Shown: positions 35,456 through 42,561 of the stretch, in pieces
Layout: each line of letters begins with the position of its first letter
Position numbering within the stretch: position 1 is the stretch's first letter
Assembly (NCBI GenBank): GCA_039820405.1
Contig: JBCBQC010000023.1
Location: forward strand, 1 to 64,000
Direction of reading: 5' to 3'
Source of the DNA: CALLVY01 sp937899855
GTDB lineage: Bacteria; Bacteroidota; Bacteroidia; Chitinophagales; Saprospiraceae
Length of the DNA stretch: 64,000 nucleotides
Position numbers and translations under genes: made by a program
The notes under the pieces: model-generated
What the model saw: only the letters and a program-made list of their open reading frames with translations
What the model was told of the DNA's origin: nothing
Databases searched by the model: none

Positions 35456-36418
35456 TTAGTTGCTGGCGGTCTTGAAGCGTTTGATGGCTTCGTTGAGCTG
35501 GGGTATCACGTCAAACAGATCGGCGCAAACGCCGTAGGTCGCCGCCTTGAAGAAGGGCGCTTCGGGATCTTTATTGACCACGACGATGACCTTGGAGCTG
35601 TTGACCCCCGCTAGGTGTTGGATGGCACCGGAGATACCGATGGCGATGTAAAGGTTGGGGCGGATGGCCACGCCGGTTTGTCCGACGTGCTCGTGGTGGG
35701 GACGCCAATCGGCATCGGCCACCGGCCGCGAGCAGGCCGTGGTCGCGCCCAGCGTCTGGGCCAATTCCTCCACAATGGCCCAGTTTTCGGGCCCTTTCAT
35801 CCCGCGCCCGGCGGATACGACCAGCTCGGCTTCGGGTAGGGGTACGATGCCATCGACCGTCTTGACTTCTTTGACCGTCAGCCGGCTAGCGGGAGCGCTA
35901 ACGGCCAAGGCTTCGACTTCCACCGCACTACCCATTTTTTCGGGAGCCAGCGAATTGCCCATCAACGAGAGCACTTTGACGGCGGATTTGACTTCGTATT
36001 CGGCGATGGCCTTACCCGAGAATACCTTCTTGCGAACGCGGAAGGCGCCGTCGTTGGTGGGTACGCCAGAAACGCCGGCTACCGAACCCGCATCGAGGCG
36101 GACGGCCAGGCGCCCCAGCAGGGATTTGCCATTGGCGCTGTGGCTGATGACGACCACGCTGGCCCCCAATTGTTGGGCCGCAGTAGCGATGGCGGCAGCG
36201 TAGGTTTGGCTATCGAAATTCGCCAGATTGGCGTCGGTGATTTGGTGTACTTTGGTAGCACCGTACTCGCCCAGCGCTCCCGCGCCTTCGGCCGATCCAA
36301 TCGTCAGGGCAACGCAGTCGGTACCCATTACCTGAGCCGTCTTGGCACCGTAGGTAACCGCTTCGAAGGCGGCCTTTTTATACTGTCCTTTTTGACTTTC
36401 TGCAAATACTAAAACCAT
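35456..36418 (-). CDS. etfA: Electron transfer flavoprotein alpha subunit
   Basis: A 320-residue FAD-carrying subunit of ETF, which takes electrons from acyl-CoA dehydrogenases and similar enzymes and passes them to the respiratory chain. The N-terminal domain has the alpha/beta fold (VAEYEVKSAVKVL). The C-terminal FAD-binding domain carries VVSAGRGMKGPENW, GATTACSRPVADADW, HEHVGQTGVAIRPNLYIAIG and GISGAIQHLAGV with NKDPEAPFFKAATYG. These are all standard. It follows etfB by 30 bases on the same strand, as usual. Confidence 0.97.
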   Translation of the reverse strand: MVLVFAESQKGQYKKAAFEAVTYGAKTAQVMGTDCVALTIGSAEGAGALGEYGATKVHQITDANLANFDSQTYAAAIATAAQQLGASVVVISHSANGKSLLGRLAVRLDAGSVAGVSGVPTNDGAFRVRKKVFSGKAIAEYEVKSAVKVLSLMGNSLAPEKMGSAVEVEALAVSAPASRLTVKEVKTVDGIVPLPEAELVVSAGRGMKGPENWAIVEELAQTLGATTACSRPVADADWRPHHEHVGQTGVAIRPNLYIAIGISGAIQHLAGVNSSKVIVVVNKDPEAPFFKAATYGVCADLFDVIPQLNEAIKRFKTASN

Positions 36419-36448
36419 TTTCTTATTGGTATTTTACTTGGTTAACAA

Positions 36449-37189
36449 TTAGATGACCTTCGCTTCTTCGTGAAGGAGGCGTACGAGCTCATCTAGATTC
36501 TCGGGATCGACCATTTTTACGGCGGCCTTGGCCGGGGGCAATTCGTAGCTGACGACGACGGCTTGGTCTTCGAAGGCGACGGCGGGAACCACCTTGAGGG
36601 GCTTGCGCTTGGCCATCATGATGCCCCGCATGTTGGGGATCCGCTGCTCGGCCAGCCCTTTGGCCGCGCTGAGCACGAAGGGTACTTCCAATTCCGCTAC
36701 CTCTACCCCACCCTCGATTTCGCGGGAGATCGTAGCCACTTTACCATCGAGCTCCAGGTGATTGGCAAAAGAAATAAAGGGTTGGTCCAGCAATTCGGCG
36801 ATCATGGACCCCACTTCCGAGCCATTGTGATCGATCGTTTCCTTGCCGACGAAAATGGCATCAAAGTTTTCGCCCTTGGCATATTCGGCAATCTGCCGGG
36901 CCACGAACATCGCACTTTGGGGATTGGCGTCGATCCGCACCGCGCTATCGGCACCGATGGCCAAGCCCTTGCGAATGACGGTATCGTTAGCCACCGGGCC
37001 GACGTTGATGATGGTCACACTTCCGCCAACCGCTTCTTTCACTTCGAGTGCGCGCACCAGCGCGTACCACTCATCGTAGGGGTTCATGATAAACTGAACG
37101 CCATCTTCCTCGAAAGCCGAATTGTTGTCTTTGAAGGCTATCTTGGCCGTGGTATCGGGTGTTTTGCTAACACAAACAAGTAATTTCAT
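36449..37189 (-). CDS. etfB: Electron transfer flavoprotein beta subunit
   Basis: A 246-residue AMP-binding subunit that pairs with EtfA. It begins MKLLVCVSKTPDTTAKI, has MNPYDEWYALVRALEVKE, the VFVGKETIDHNGSEVGSMIA segment that contacts AMP, and the recognition loop region with PFVLSAAKGLAEQRIPNMRG near residues 180-200. First gene of an etfB-etfA pair. A -7 box (TATATTTG) lies about 60 bases upstream. The acyl-CoA dehydrogenase and ETF-quinone oxidoreductase partners are not in the window. Confidence 0.97.
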   Translation of the reverse strand: MKLLVCVSKTPDTTAKIAFKDNNSAFEEDGVQFIMNPYDEWYALVRALEVKEAVGGSVTIINVGPVANDTVIRKGLAIGADSAVRIDANPQSAMFVARQIAEYAKGENFDAIFVGKETIDHNGSEVGSMIAELLDQPFISFANHLELDGKVATISREIEGGVEVAELEVPFVLSAAKGLAEQRIPNMRGIMMAKRKPLKVVPAVAFEDQAVVVSYELPPAKAAVKMVDPENLDELVRLLHEEAKVI

Positions 37190-37246
37190 TGACTATTATT
37201 TTTTAATTATTTTTGAGCTTACGAAAATATATTTTGAAAATCCGTG

Positions 37247-37254
37247 CAAATATA
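37247..37254 (-). promoter_or_regulatory. -7 box of etfBA
   Basis: The reverse strand reads TATATTTG in a very AT-rich region 58 bases upstream of the etfB start codon, giving a leader of about 50 bases. The -33 element is unclear. Confidence 0.45.
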
Positions 37255-37411
37255 GCAATAAATGCCGCAAAAATCGAGCGTCCAGCGAATTTTCGCTAAT
37301 TATTGCAAAGAGGTATTAAGCCTTTAAGTTCCAACGAACTACGCGCGCCAAAGGATACCTATTTGGACCGTTTTTTCATTTTTTACACTCCCGAGACGCA
37401 AACCCGATACC

Positions 37412-37762
37412 ATGTCACTACCCAGCTCCGACCGCCTCCAACAACTTTTTGGCTTTTTGGAGGCCCGCCCCGCTGATCCGTTCATTCTTTTTGCCGTAGC
37501 CAAGGAATACGAAGGGCTCGGTGCGCCCGAGCGGGCACTGGCGTATTACCTCCAATTGCGCCAGGCCGATCCCAAGTACGTGGGCTTGTATTATCACTTG
37601 GGTAAATTGTACGAAAAAAAGCAGGACTGGACGGCGGCACTGGAGGCCTACGATGCGGGCATCGCCGTGGCCAAGGCCCAGGGCGATCGCCACGCCCAGA
37701 GCGAGCTGGCGGGCGCCCGTCTGGAAATTGCGGACGATGACGACGATGAGTTTGAGTTTTAG
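37412..37762 (+). CDS. Small tetratricopeptide-repeat protein
   Basis: A 116-residue soluble protein built of about two TPR units: DPFILFAVAKEYEGLGAPERALAYYLQLRQ, with the second around YVGLYYHLGKLYEKKQDWTAALEAYDAGIA. It ends in an acidic tail (ADDDDDEFEF). TPRs are protein-interaction scaffolds and no partner can be named. Its stop overlaps the stop of the convergent dapF by four bases. Similar small TPR proteins occur widely in Bacteroidota. Confidence 0.85.
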   Translation: MSLPSSDRLQQLFGFLEARPADPFILFAVAKEYEGLGAPERALAYYLQLRQADPKYVGLYYHLGKLYEKKQDWTAALEAYDAGIAVAKAQGDRHAQSELAGARLEIADDDDDEFEF

Positions 37763-38550
37763 TCCACCCGGATACTTCCCCGAAAAACGCGGGTAGCGGG
37801 ACCACCGAGCCAGATATCGCGAAAGCCGGAACGCTCGTCGGGCCGAAAACGCACCCGCAGTTGGCCGCCCTTGGTTTGGATATCGACCGTTTGCCGTTCG
37901 GCGGAGGGGGCATCGAGGTAATAGGCGATGGCGGCGGCCGTCACGCCCGTCCCACAGGATAGGGTCTCGTCCTCTACGCCCCGCTCGTAGGTAAGTACGG
38001 ATATTCCCACCGCCCGTTTTTCCACAAAATTGACGTTGATGCCCGCTGCTCGGTAGGCTTTGGAATAGCGAATGGCCTGGCCGTTTTCCACCACCTGAAT
38101 GTCGTCGACATCTTCCACGAAGGTGACGTAGTGCGGCGAGCCCGTATCCAGTTCGTAGTGATCGGGGCGAATTTGGACCCGATCCACATCACTCATTTTC
38201 AGATCCACCCACTGGTCGGCGCGAACCAGGGCTTCGTGTGGCCCGTCGATGGCTAGGAAGTGGGCGCGCTCGTCGACGATGCCCAGATGCTGAGCAAAGG
38301 CGGCGATACAGCGGCCGCCGTTGCCGCACATACTACTCTCCTGACCGTCCGCGTTGAAGTAGACCATTTCAAAATCGTACCCCGTCCGGTTTTGGAGTAA
38401 AATCAAACCGTCGGCACCGATGCCAAAGCGCCGATCACACAGCTGGTGTACGCGATGTTGGTCGGTCCGTTGCAGGAACTGATGATCGCGTTGGTCGATT
38501 AAAATGAAATCATTTCCAGTTCCCTGGTATTTGTAGAACGGAATTTGCAT
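37759..38550 (-). CDS. dapF: Diaminopimelate epimerase
   Basis: DapF interconverts LL- and meso-diaminopimelate for lysine and peptidoglycan synthesis. It has 263 residues with the family start IPFYKYQGTGNDFILID, the first catalytic Cys in SSMCGNGGRC and the second in TLSCGTGVTAAA, plus GSPHYVTFV and the C-terminal LRVRF segment. The ATG at 38550 is the family start. The 24-residue upstream extension is rejected. It is preceded by 13 bases and a small membrane-protein gene on the same strand, which probably share a promoter at 38845-38877. Confidence 0.96.
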   Translation of the reverse strand: MQIPFYKYQGTGNDFILIDQRDHQFLQRTDQHRVHQLCDRRFGIGADGLILLQNRTGYDFEMVYFNADGQESSMCGNGGRCIAAFAQHLGIVDERAHFLAIDGPHEALVRADQWVDLKMSDVDRVQIRPDHYELDTGSPHYVTFVEDVDDIQVVENGQAIRYSKAYRAAGINVNFVEKRAVGISVLTYERGVEDETLSCGTGVTAAAIAYYLDAPSAERQTVDIQTKGGQLRVRFRPDERSGFRDIWLGGPATRVFRGSIRVD

Positions 38551-38563
38551 GGTGATGAGTGAA

Positions 38564-38800
38564 TTACTGAACCGGAGGGCTTTGTACCTCTTCCACGGGC
38601 GGCGGTGGGGGCGTTTCGCCACCGAAGGGTATCCCGAGGCTGACGTGGCGGTAAATCATCAACAAAAGTACCGCCAGGAGGAAAAGACCTCCCCAGAGCG
38701 CTACCTTGTTGCCAAATACGTTCCCGTGGTATTCGCCATCCCAGGTATCCAGGATGTTGAAGCGTTTGACTTTAGGTTCTTCCTTAGGTTTCTCGGCCAT
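38564..38800 (-). CDS. Small single-pass membrane protein, unknown function
   Basis: A 78-residue protein: a charged cytoplasmic N-terminus (EKPKEEPKVKRFNILDTWDG), one membrane segment (VALWGGLFLLAVLLLMIY) and a proline-rich tail with PPPPP followed by VEEVQ. The ATG at 38800 (MAEKPKEE) is chosen because the longer open frame upstream includes promoter sequence. It is co-oriented with dapF (13-base gap), so the pair is likely one operon. I do not recognise the family. Confidence 0.65.
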   Translation of the reverse strand: MAEKPKEEPKVKRFNILDTWDGEYHGNVFGNKVALWGGLFLLAVLLLMIYRHVSLGIPFGGETPPPPPVEEVQSPPVQ

Positions 38801-38844
38801 ATGACATTTAGGTCCCTTTCGAGGGAAAATTTGTTGATTCCACA

Positions 38845-38877
38845 CAAAACTAAAGAAATATCTCGTTGTTAAACCAA
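38845..38877 (-). promoter_or_regulatory. Promoter of the small membrane protein - dapF operon
   Basis: On the reverse strand TTG (38877-38875), a 22-base spacer and TAGTTTTG (38852-38845) match the Bacteroidota pattern. The leader is about 37 bases. Confidence 0.5.
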
Positions 38878-38929
38878 TTAACCGCATATTACGCAGATGG
38901 AATTGCGACTTTGGTCCAAGATACTTAAT

Positions 38930-38955
38930 TTGGAAGGCTTAACGGTCTAGTTTTG
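38930..38955 (+). promoter_or_regulatory. Possible htrA promoter in the 317-base gap 38801-39117
   Basis: TTG (38930-38932) and TAGTTTTG (38948-38955) are 15 bases apart, shorter than ideal. The leader would be about 155 bases and contains the inverted repeat CCCAC-TG-GTGGG at 39005-39016. Nothing else is seen in this gap besides the divergent promoter. Confidence 0.35.
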
Positions 38956-39117
38956 TTCGAGTCGCACCGTCCCTCTCCATACCAAACCACTGCGGCGAAC
39001 CGGTCCCACTGGTGGGGTAGCTCCCCCGCTTCTGGACCCACTAGGGGAATTGCTAAGATACGCGGGGAAACACCGTTTGCTCCGTCATTGATCATCCAAA
39101 AACTATCGCTCTAGAAT

Positions 39118-40548
39118 ATGAAGAATTTTGCTTTGCTGCTCGGTGTGTCTCTACTCAGCGCCGTTTTTGCCATCTCCGGTTATCGCTACTTGGAAGAGCC
39201 CGAAAAGGTGATCATCCGCGAGCCCCTGCCCGCCCGCTTGGCCAACTTCAACGCCGAGCCCTCGGTCACCTCCCAATTGCAGAGCCGACTCTCGACCAGC
39301 CCGACCAACTTTACCTCCGCCGCCGAGGCCGTCACCCCGGCCGTGGTCAACATTCGCTCCTCCTCCTCCACCGATTTTGACATCTGGGGCGGATACGGCG
39401 GATCCTCCGGTTCGGGTGTCATCGTATCCTCCGATGGCTACATCGTAACCAACAACCACGTTATCGAAGACAGCAAGAAAATTGAGGTGACCCTCAGCGA
39501 TAATCGCCAACGCGAAGCGACCATCATCGGGACCGACGACAATACCGACCTGGCCCTCATCAAAATCAAAGCCGAAGACCTGCCCTACCTCGCCTTTGGC
39601 AATTCCGACTCCATCCGCGTCGGAGAATGGGTACTAGCCGTGGGCAATCCCTTCAATCTGGAATCGACCGTCACGGCGGGCATCGTGAGTGCCAAGGGCC
39701 GCAGCATCGACATCCTCGAAGGCGAATACAAAATCGAATCCTTTATCCAAACCGATGCCGCCGTCAACCCCGGTAACAGCGGTGGCGCCCTGGTCAATAC
39801 GCGGGGCGAACTGATCGGCATCAATACCGCAATCATCACCCGCTCCGGCCGCTACGAAGGTTATTCCTTCGCCATCCCCGCCAACTTGGCTGCCAAAGTG
39901 ATCAGCGACCTGCGCGATTTTGGCATCGTCCAACGGGGCATCCTCGGAGTCGGCATCGATGAGGTGACCGACGAGAAGGCCCAGGAACTTGGCTTGGAAA
40001 CTGTAGAAGGCGTCCTGATCTCACGCATTACGCCCGGCAGCGGGGCCGATGATGCTGGGCTGCGCCGCGACGATGTAATCGTGAGCGTCAATGGTGCGCC
40101 CACCCGCGCCATTCCCGAGTTGCAAGAACAAGTGGCCCTCTACCGCCCCGGCAACCGCGTGGAGGTCGAATACATCCGCGACGGTCGCAAGCAGATGACG
40201 TCGGTGCTGCTCAAAAACAAGAGCAATACCACCAGCCTATCGGGACAGCGCGAGGACGAAGCCATCCTACGCGACATCGGCTTTGAACTTCGCAACCTGA
40301 GCGATCGGGAAATGCGCAAAACCAATGTCTCGGGTGGAGTGCTGGTCGTCAGCGTCTTTCGTGGCAGCAAAATCGAATCTACCAATATGGATCCCGATTT
40401 TATCATCACCAAGGTCAACGACGTCAAGGTCAGTACGGTCGAGGAGGTGATCCGCGAGTTGAAGCGGACCAAAGGCAAAGTCATGCTAGAGGGGGTTTAC
40501 GAAAATTATCCCGGTGAGTACTACTACGCCTTTTTTATGAACGAATAA
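39118..40548 (+). CDS. HtrA/DegP-type periplasmic serine protease with two PDZ domains
   Basis: A 476-residue trypsin-like quality-control protease. An N-terminal signal or anchor (FALLLGVSLLSAVFAISGY) precedes the protease domain with the catalytic triad H114 (IVTNNHVIED), D144 (DNTDLALIKI) and S221 (VNPGNSGGALV). The first PDZ domain (about residues 280-365: GILGVGIDE, then LISRITPGSGADDAGLRRDD) and a second PDZ (about 385-470: DPDFIITKVNDVKVSTVEEV) follow. It degrades or refolds misfolded envelope proteins. It is a single-gene unit with a clear terminator at 40574-40611. Confidence 0.95.
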   Translation: MKNFALLLGVSLLSAVFAISGYRYLEEPEKVIIREPLPARLANFNAEPSVTSQLQSRLSTSPTNFTSAAEAVTPAVVNIRSSSSTDFDIWGGYGGSSGSGVIVSSDGYIVTNNHVIEDSKKIEVTLSDNRQREATIIGTDDNTDLALIKIKAEDLPYLAFGNSDSIRVGEWVLAVGNPFNLESTVTAGIVSAKGRSIDILEGEYKIESFIQTDAAVNPGNSGGALVNTRGELIGINTAIITRSGRYEGYSFAIPANLAAKVISDLRDFGIVQRGILGVGIDEVTDEKAQELGLETVEGVLISRITPGSGADDAGLRRDDVIVSVNGAPTRAIPELQEQVALYRPGNRVEVEYIRDGRKQMTSVLLKNKSNTTSLSGQREDEAILRDIGFELRNLSDREMRKTNVSGGVLVVSVFRGSKIESTNMDPDFIITKVNDVKVSTVEEVIRELKRTKGKVMLEGVYENYPGEYYYAFFMNE

Positions 40549-40573
40549 GCTCCGCCCACCAAGCACCGTCGAG

Positions 40574-40611
40574 AAAGACGCTAGAGTAATGGTTGCTCTA
40601 GCGTCTTTTTT
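40574..40611 (+). terminator. Intrinsic terminator of htrA
   Basis: A perfect 13-bp stem (AAAGACGCTAGAG with CTCTAGCGTCTTT), a 9-base loop and a run of T residues, 26 bases after the htrA stop codon. Confidence 0.88.
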
Positions 40612-40665
40612 GTATTTTTCGCTCGTAAAATCATTGCGCATCCTACCAAACCCACCAAAAGACTT

Positions 40666-42303
40666 ATGAATCAAAAGATTGATCTGGAAAAAAGTAAGAA
40701 CGAAGACGCCATGAAGCTTCAGTTGTCAAAAATGCAGTACCGACTGGAAAAAATATTTCTGGGGGGTGGTCAGAAGCGGATCGACAAGCTGCACGCCAGG
40801 GGGAAGCTGACGGCTAGGGAGCGCGTCGACTACCTGATCGATGACGACAGTACGTTTTTTGAAATTGGGGCCTTCGCGGGCTACGAGATGTACGCCGAAT
40901 ACGGTGGCTGCCCGGCCGGCGGGGTCGTGGTGGGTATTGGTTACGTAGCGGGCCGCCAGTGCGTGATCGTCGCCAATGATGCTACGGTCAAGGCGGGGGC
41001 TTGGTTTCCGATTACGGGTAAGAAAAACCTGCGGGCGCAGGAAATTGCCCTGGAAAATCGCTTACCCATCATCTACCTGGTCGACAGCGCCGGGGTGTTT
41101 TTACCGATGCAGGACGAAATCTTTCCCGACAAGGAACACTTTGGCCGCATCTTCCGCAATAATGCCCAGCTATCGAGTAAGGGCATTCCCCAAATCGCGG
41201 CCATCATGGGCTCCTGCGTGGCGGGAGGCGCCTACCTGCCCATCATGTCGGACGAGGCTTTGATCGTGGAAGGGACGGGCTCGATCTTTTTGGCCGGTCC
41301 TTATTTGGTGAAGGCCGCCATTGGCGAAGAGGTGGACAAAGAGACCCTGGGGGGCGCCACGACGCAGAGCGAAATCTCGGGCGTCACCGATTATAAAATG
41401 CCCGACGACCAGACCTGCCTAGACACCATCCGCGACCTGGTCGACAAGATGGGGGACTTCGATCGGGCGGGTTTCAACCGCAGCGAGCCCCAGCCGCCGG
41501 CGGTGGACGCCGATCAGTTGTACCGCATTTTCCCGGAAGTTCCCACCAAGCCCTACGATACGCGTGAGGTCCTCAAATGTTTGGTCGATGAGTCCAAGTT
41601 TACGGAATACAAAAAGGGTTACGGCCAGACCATCATCTGTGCCTACGCCCGCATCGACGGCTGGTCGGTGGGCATTGTGGCCAACAATCGCAAGGTCGTG
41701 AAGACGGCCAAGGGCGAGATGCAATTTGGTGGGGTCATCTACTCGGATTCGGCGGACAAGGCGACGCGTTTTATCCTCAACTGCAATCAGAAGAAAATCC
41801 CGTTGGTCTTTCTCCACGACGTTACCGGATTTATGGTGGGCAAGCGCTCCGAACACGGCGGCATCATCAAGGATGGCGCCAAGATGGTCAATGCGGTATC
41901 CAATTCGACGGTACCCAAATTTACCGTTATCATGGGCAATTCTTACGGGGCGGGCAACTACGCAATGTGCGGCAAGGCTTACGATCCGCGTCTGATCGTG
42001 GCCTGGCCCACGGCTAAGGTGGCGGTGATGGGAGGTGCCCAGGCGGCCAAGGTACTGACCCAAATCCAGGTTGCCTCACTCAAGGCCAAGGGAGAGGCCC
42101 CCAACCCGGAGACGGAAAAGGCCCTATTCGAAAAAATCAAGGGCCGCTACGACGAGCAGACCAGCCCTTACTACGCCGCCGCTCGGCTCTGGGTAGATGC
42201 CATCATCGATCCCGCGCGTACCCGCCGGGTGATCTCGATGGGCATTGAAGCGGCCAACCACGCCCCCATCGAGCGGTTCAACCCCGGAGTTATCCAAACC
42301 TAA
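40666..42303 (+). CDS. Acyl-CoA carboxylase, carboxyltransferase (beta) subunit
   Basis: A 545-residue biotin-dependent carboxyltransferase of the MccB/PccB family. The two crotonase-like halves are visible. The N half contains GKLTARERVDYLIDDDSTFFE, GCPAGGVVVGIGYVAGR, LVDSAGVFLPMQDEIFPD and CVAGGAYLPIMSDEALIVEG. The C half has GQTIICAYARIDGW, VFLHDVTGFMVGKRSE, GNSYGAGNYAMCGKAYDPR and AVMGGAQAAKV. The QDEIFPD motif is most like methylcrotonyl-CoA carboxylase beta, so leucine breakdown is the likeliest role. Propionyl-CoA or another acyl-CoA is possible. The biotin carboxylase partner is not in the window. A 44-residue membrane-protein gene follows after 11 bases. Confidence 0.93.
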   Translation: MNQKIDLEKSKNEDAMKLQLSKMQYRLEKIFLGGGQKRIDKLHARGKLTARERVDYLIDDDSTFFEIGAFAGYEMYAEYGGCPAGGVVVGIGYVAGRQCVIVANDATVKAGAWFPITGKKNLRAQEIALENRLPIIYLVDSAGVFLPMQDEIFPDKEHFGRIFRNNAQLSSKGIPQIAAIMGSCVAGGAYLPIMSDEALIVEGTGSIFLAGPYLVKAAIGEEVDKETLGGATTQSEISGVTDYKMPDDQTCLDTIRDLVDKMGDFDRAGFNRSEPQPPAVDADQLYRIFPEVPTKPYDTREVLKCLVDESKFTEYKKGYGQTIICAYARIDGWSVGIVANNRKVVKTAKGEMQFGGVIYSDSADKATRFILNCNQKKIPLVFLHDVTGFMVGKRSEHGGIIKDGAKMVNAVSNSTVPKFTVIMGNSYGAGNYAMCGKAYDPRLIVAWPTAKVAVMGGAQAAKVLTQIQVASLKAKGEAPNPETEKALFEKIKGRYDEQTSPYYAAARLWVDAIIDPARTRRVISMGIEAANHAPIERFNPGVIQT

Positions 42304-42314
42304 TCCTTTTCAAT

Positions 42315-42449
42315 ATGGCGGACAGCAAATTCAAACTGTGGTTCAAACGCGTCGGTGTGGCGGGCTTTCTCTTTTTCTTCATCAAGGGACTGGTATGGCT
42401 GGCCATCTTCTACGGAGCGGGCAGCTATTTTCAAGGTTGCATGACCTAG
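42315..42449 (+). CDS. 44-residue single-pass membrane protein
   Basis: A short open frame starting 11 bases after the carboxylase stop: a basic N-terminus (KFKLWFKRVG), one hydrophobic segment (VAGFLFFFIKGLVWLAIFY) and a short tail ending GCMT. Membrane topology with positive-inside charge, tight coupling to the upstream gene and a terminator directly after the stop all support a real gene. The function is unknown. It may be an accessory or anchoring peptide for the complex (speculative). Confidence 0.6.
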   Translation: MADSKFKLWFKRVGVAGFLFFFIKGLVWLAIFYGAGSYFQGCMT

Positions 42450-42474
42450 CGACGGCCACGCCGCTCATTTTTTT
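42448..42474 (+). terminator. Probable terminator after the 44-residue gene
   Basis: A GC-rich stem (AGC, a bulge, GGC, loop CAC, GCCGCT) overlapping the stop codon, followed by seven T residues. Confidence 0.45.
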
Positions 42475-42561
42475 GTGGAACGCATAGGGGTATTCCCCAC
42501 TTGCCGTTGTCATAAGGGTGAAAACCATTGATCCGGCTTGATTAGCCACAAAAGAACCAAC

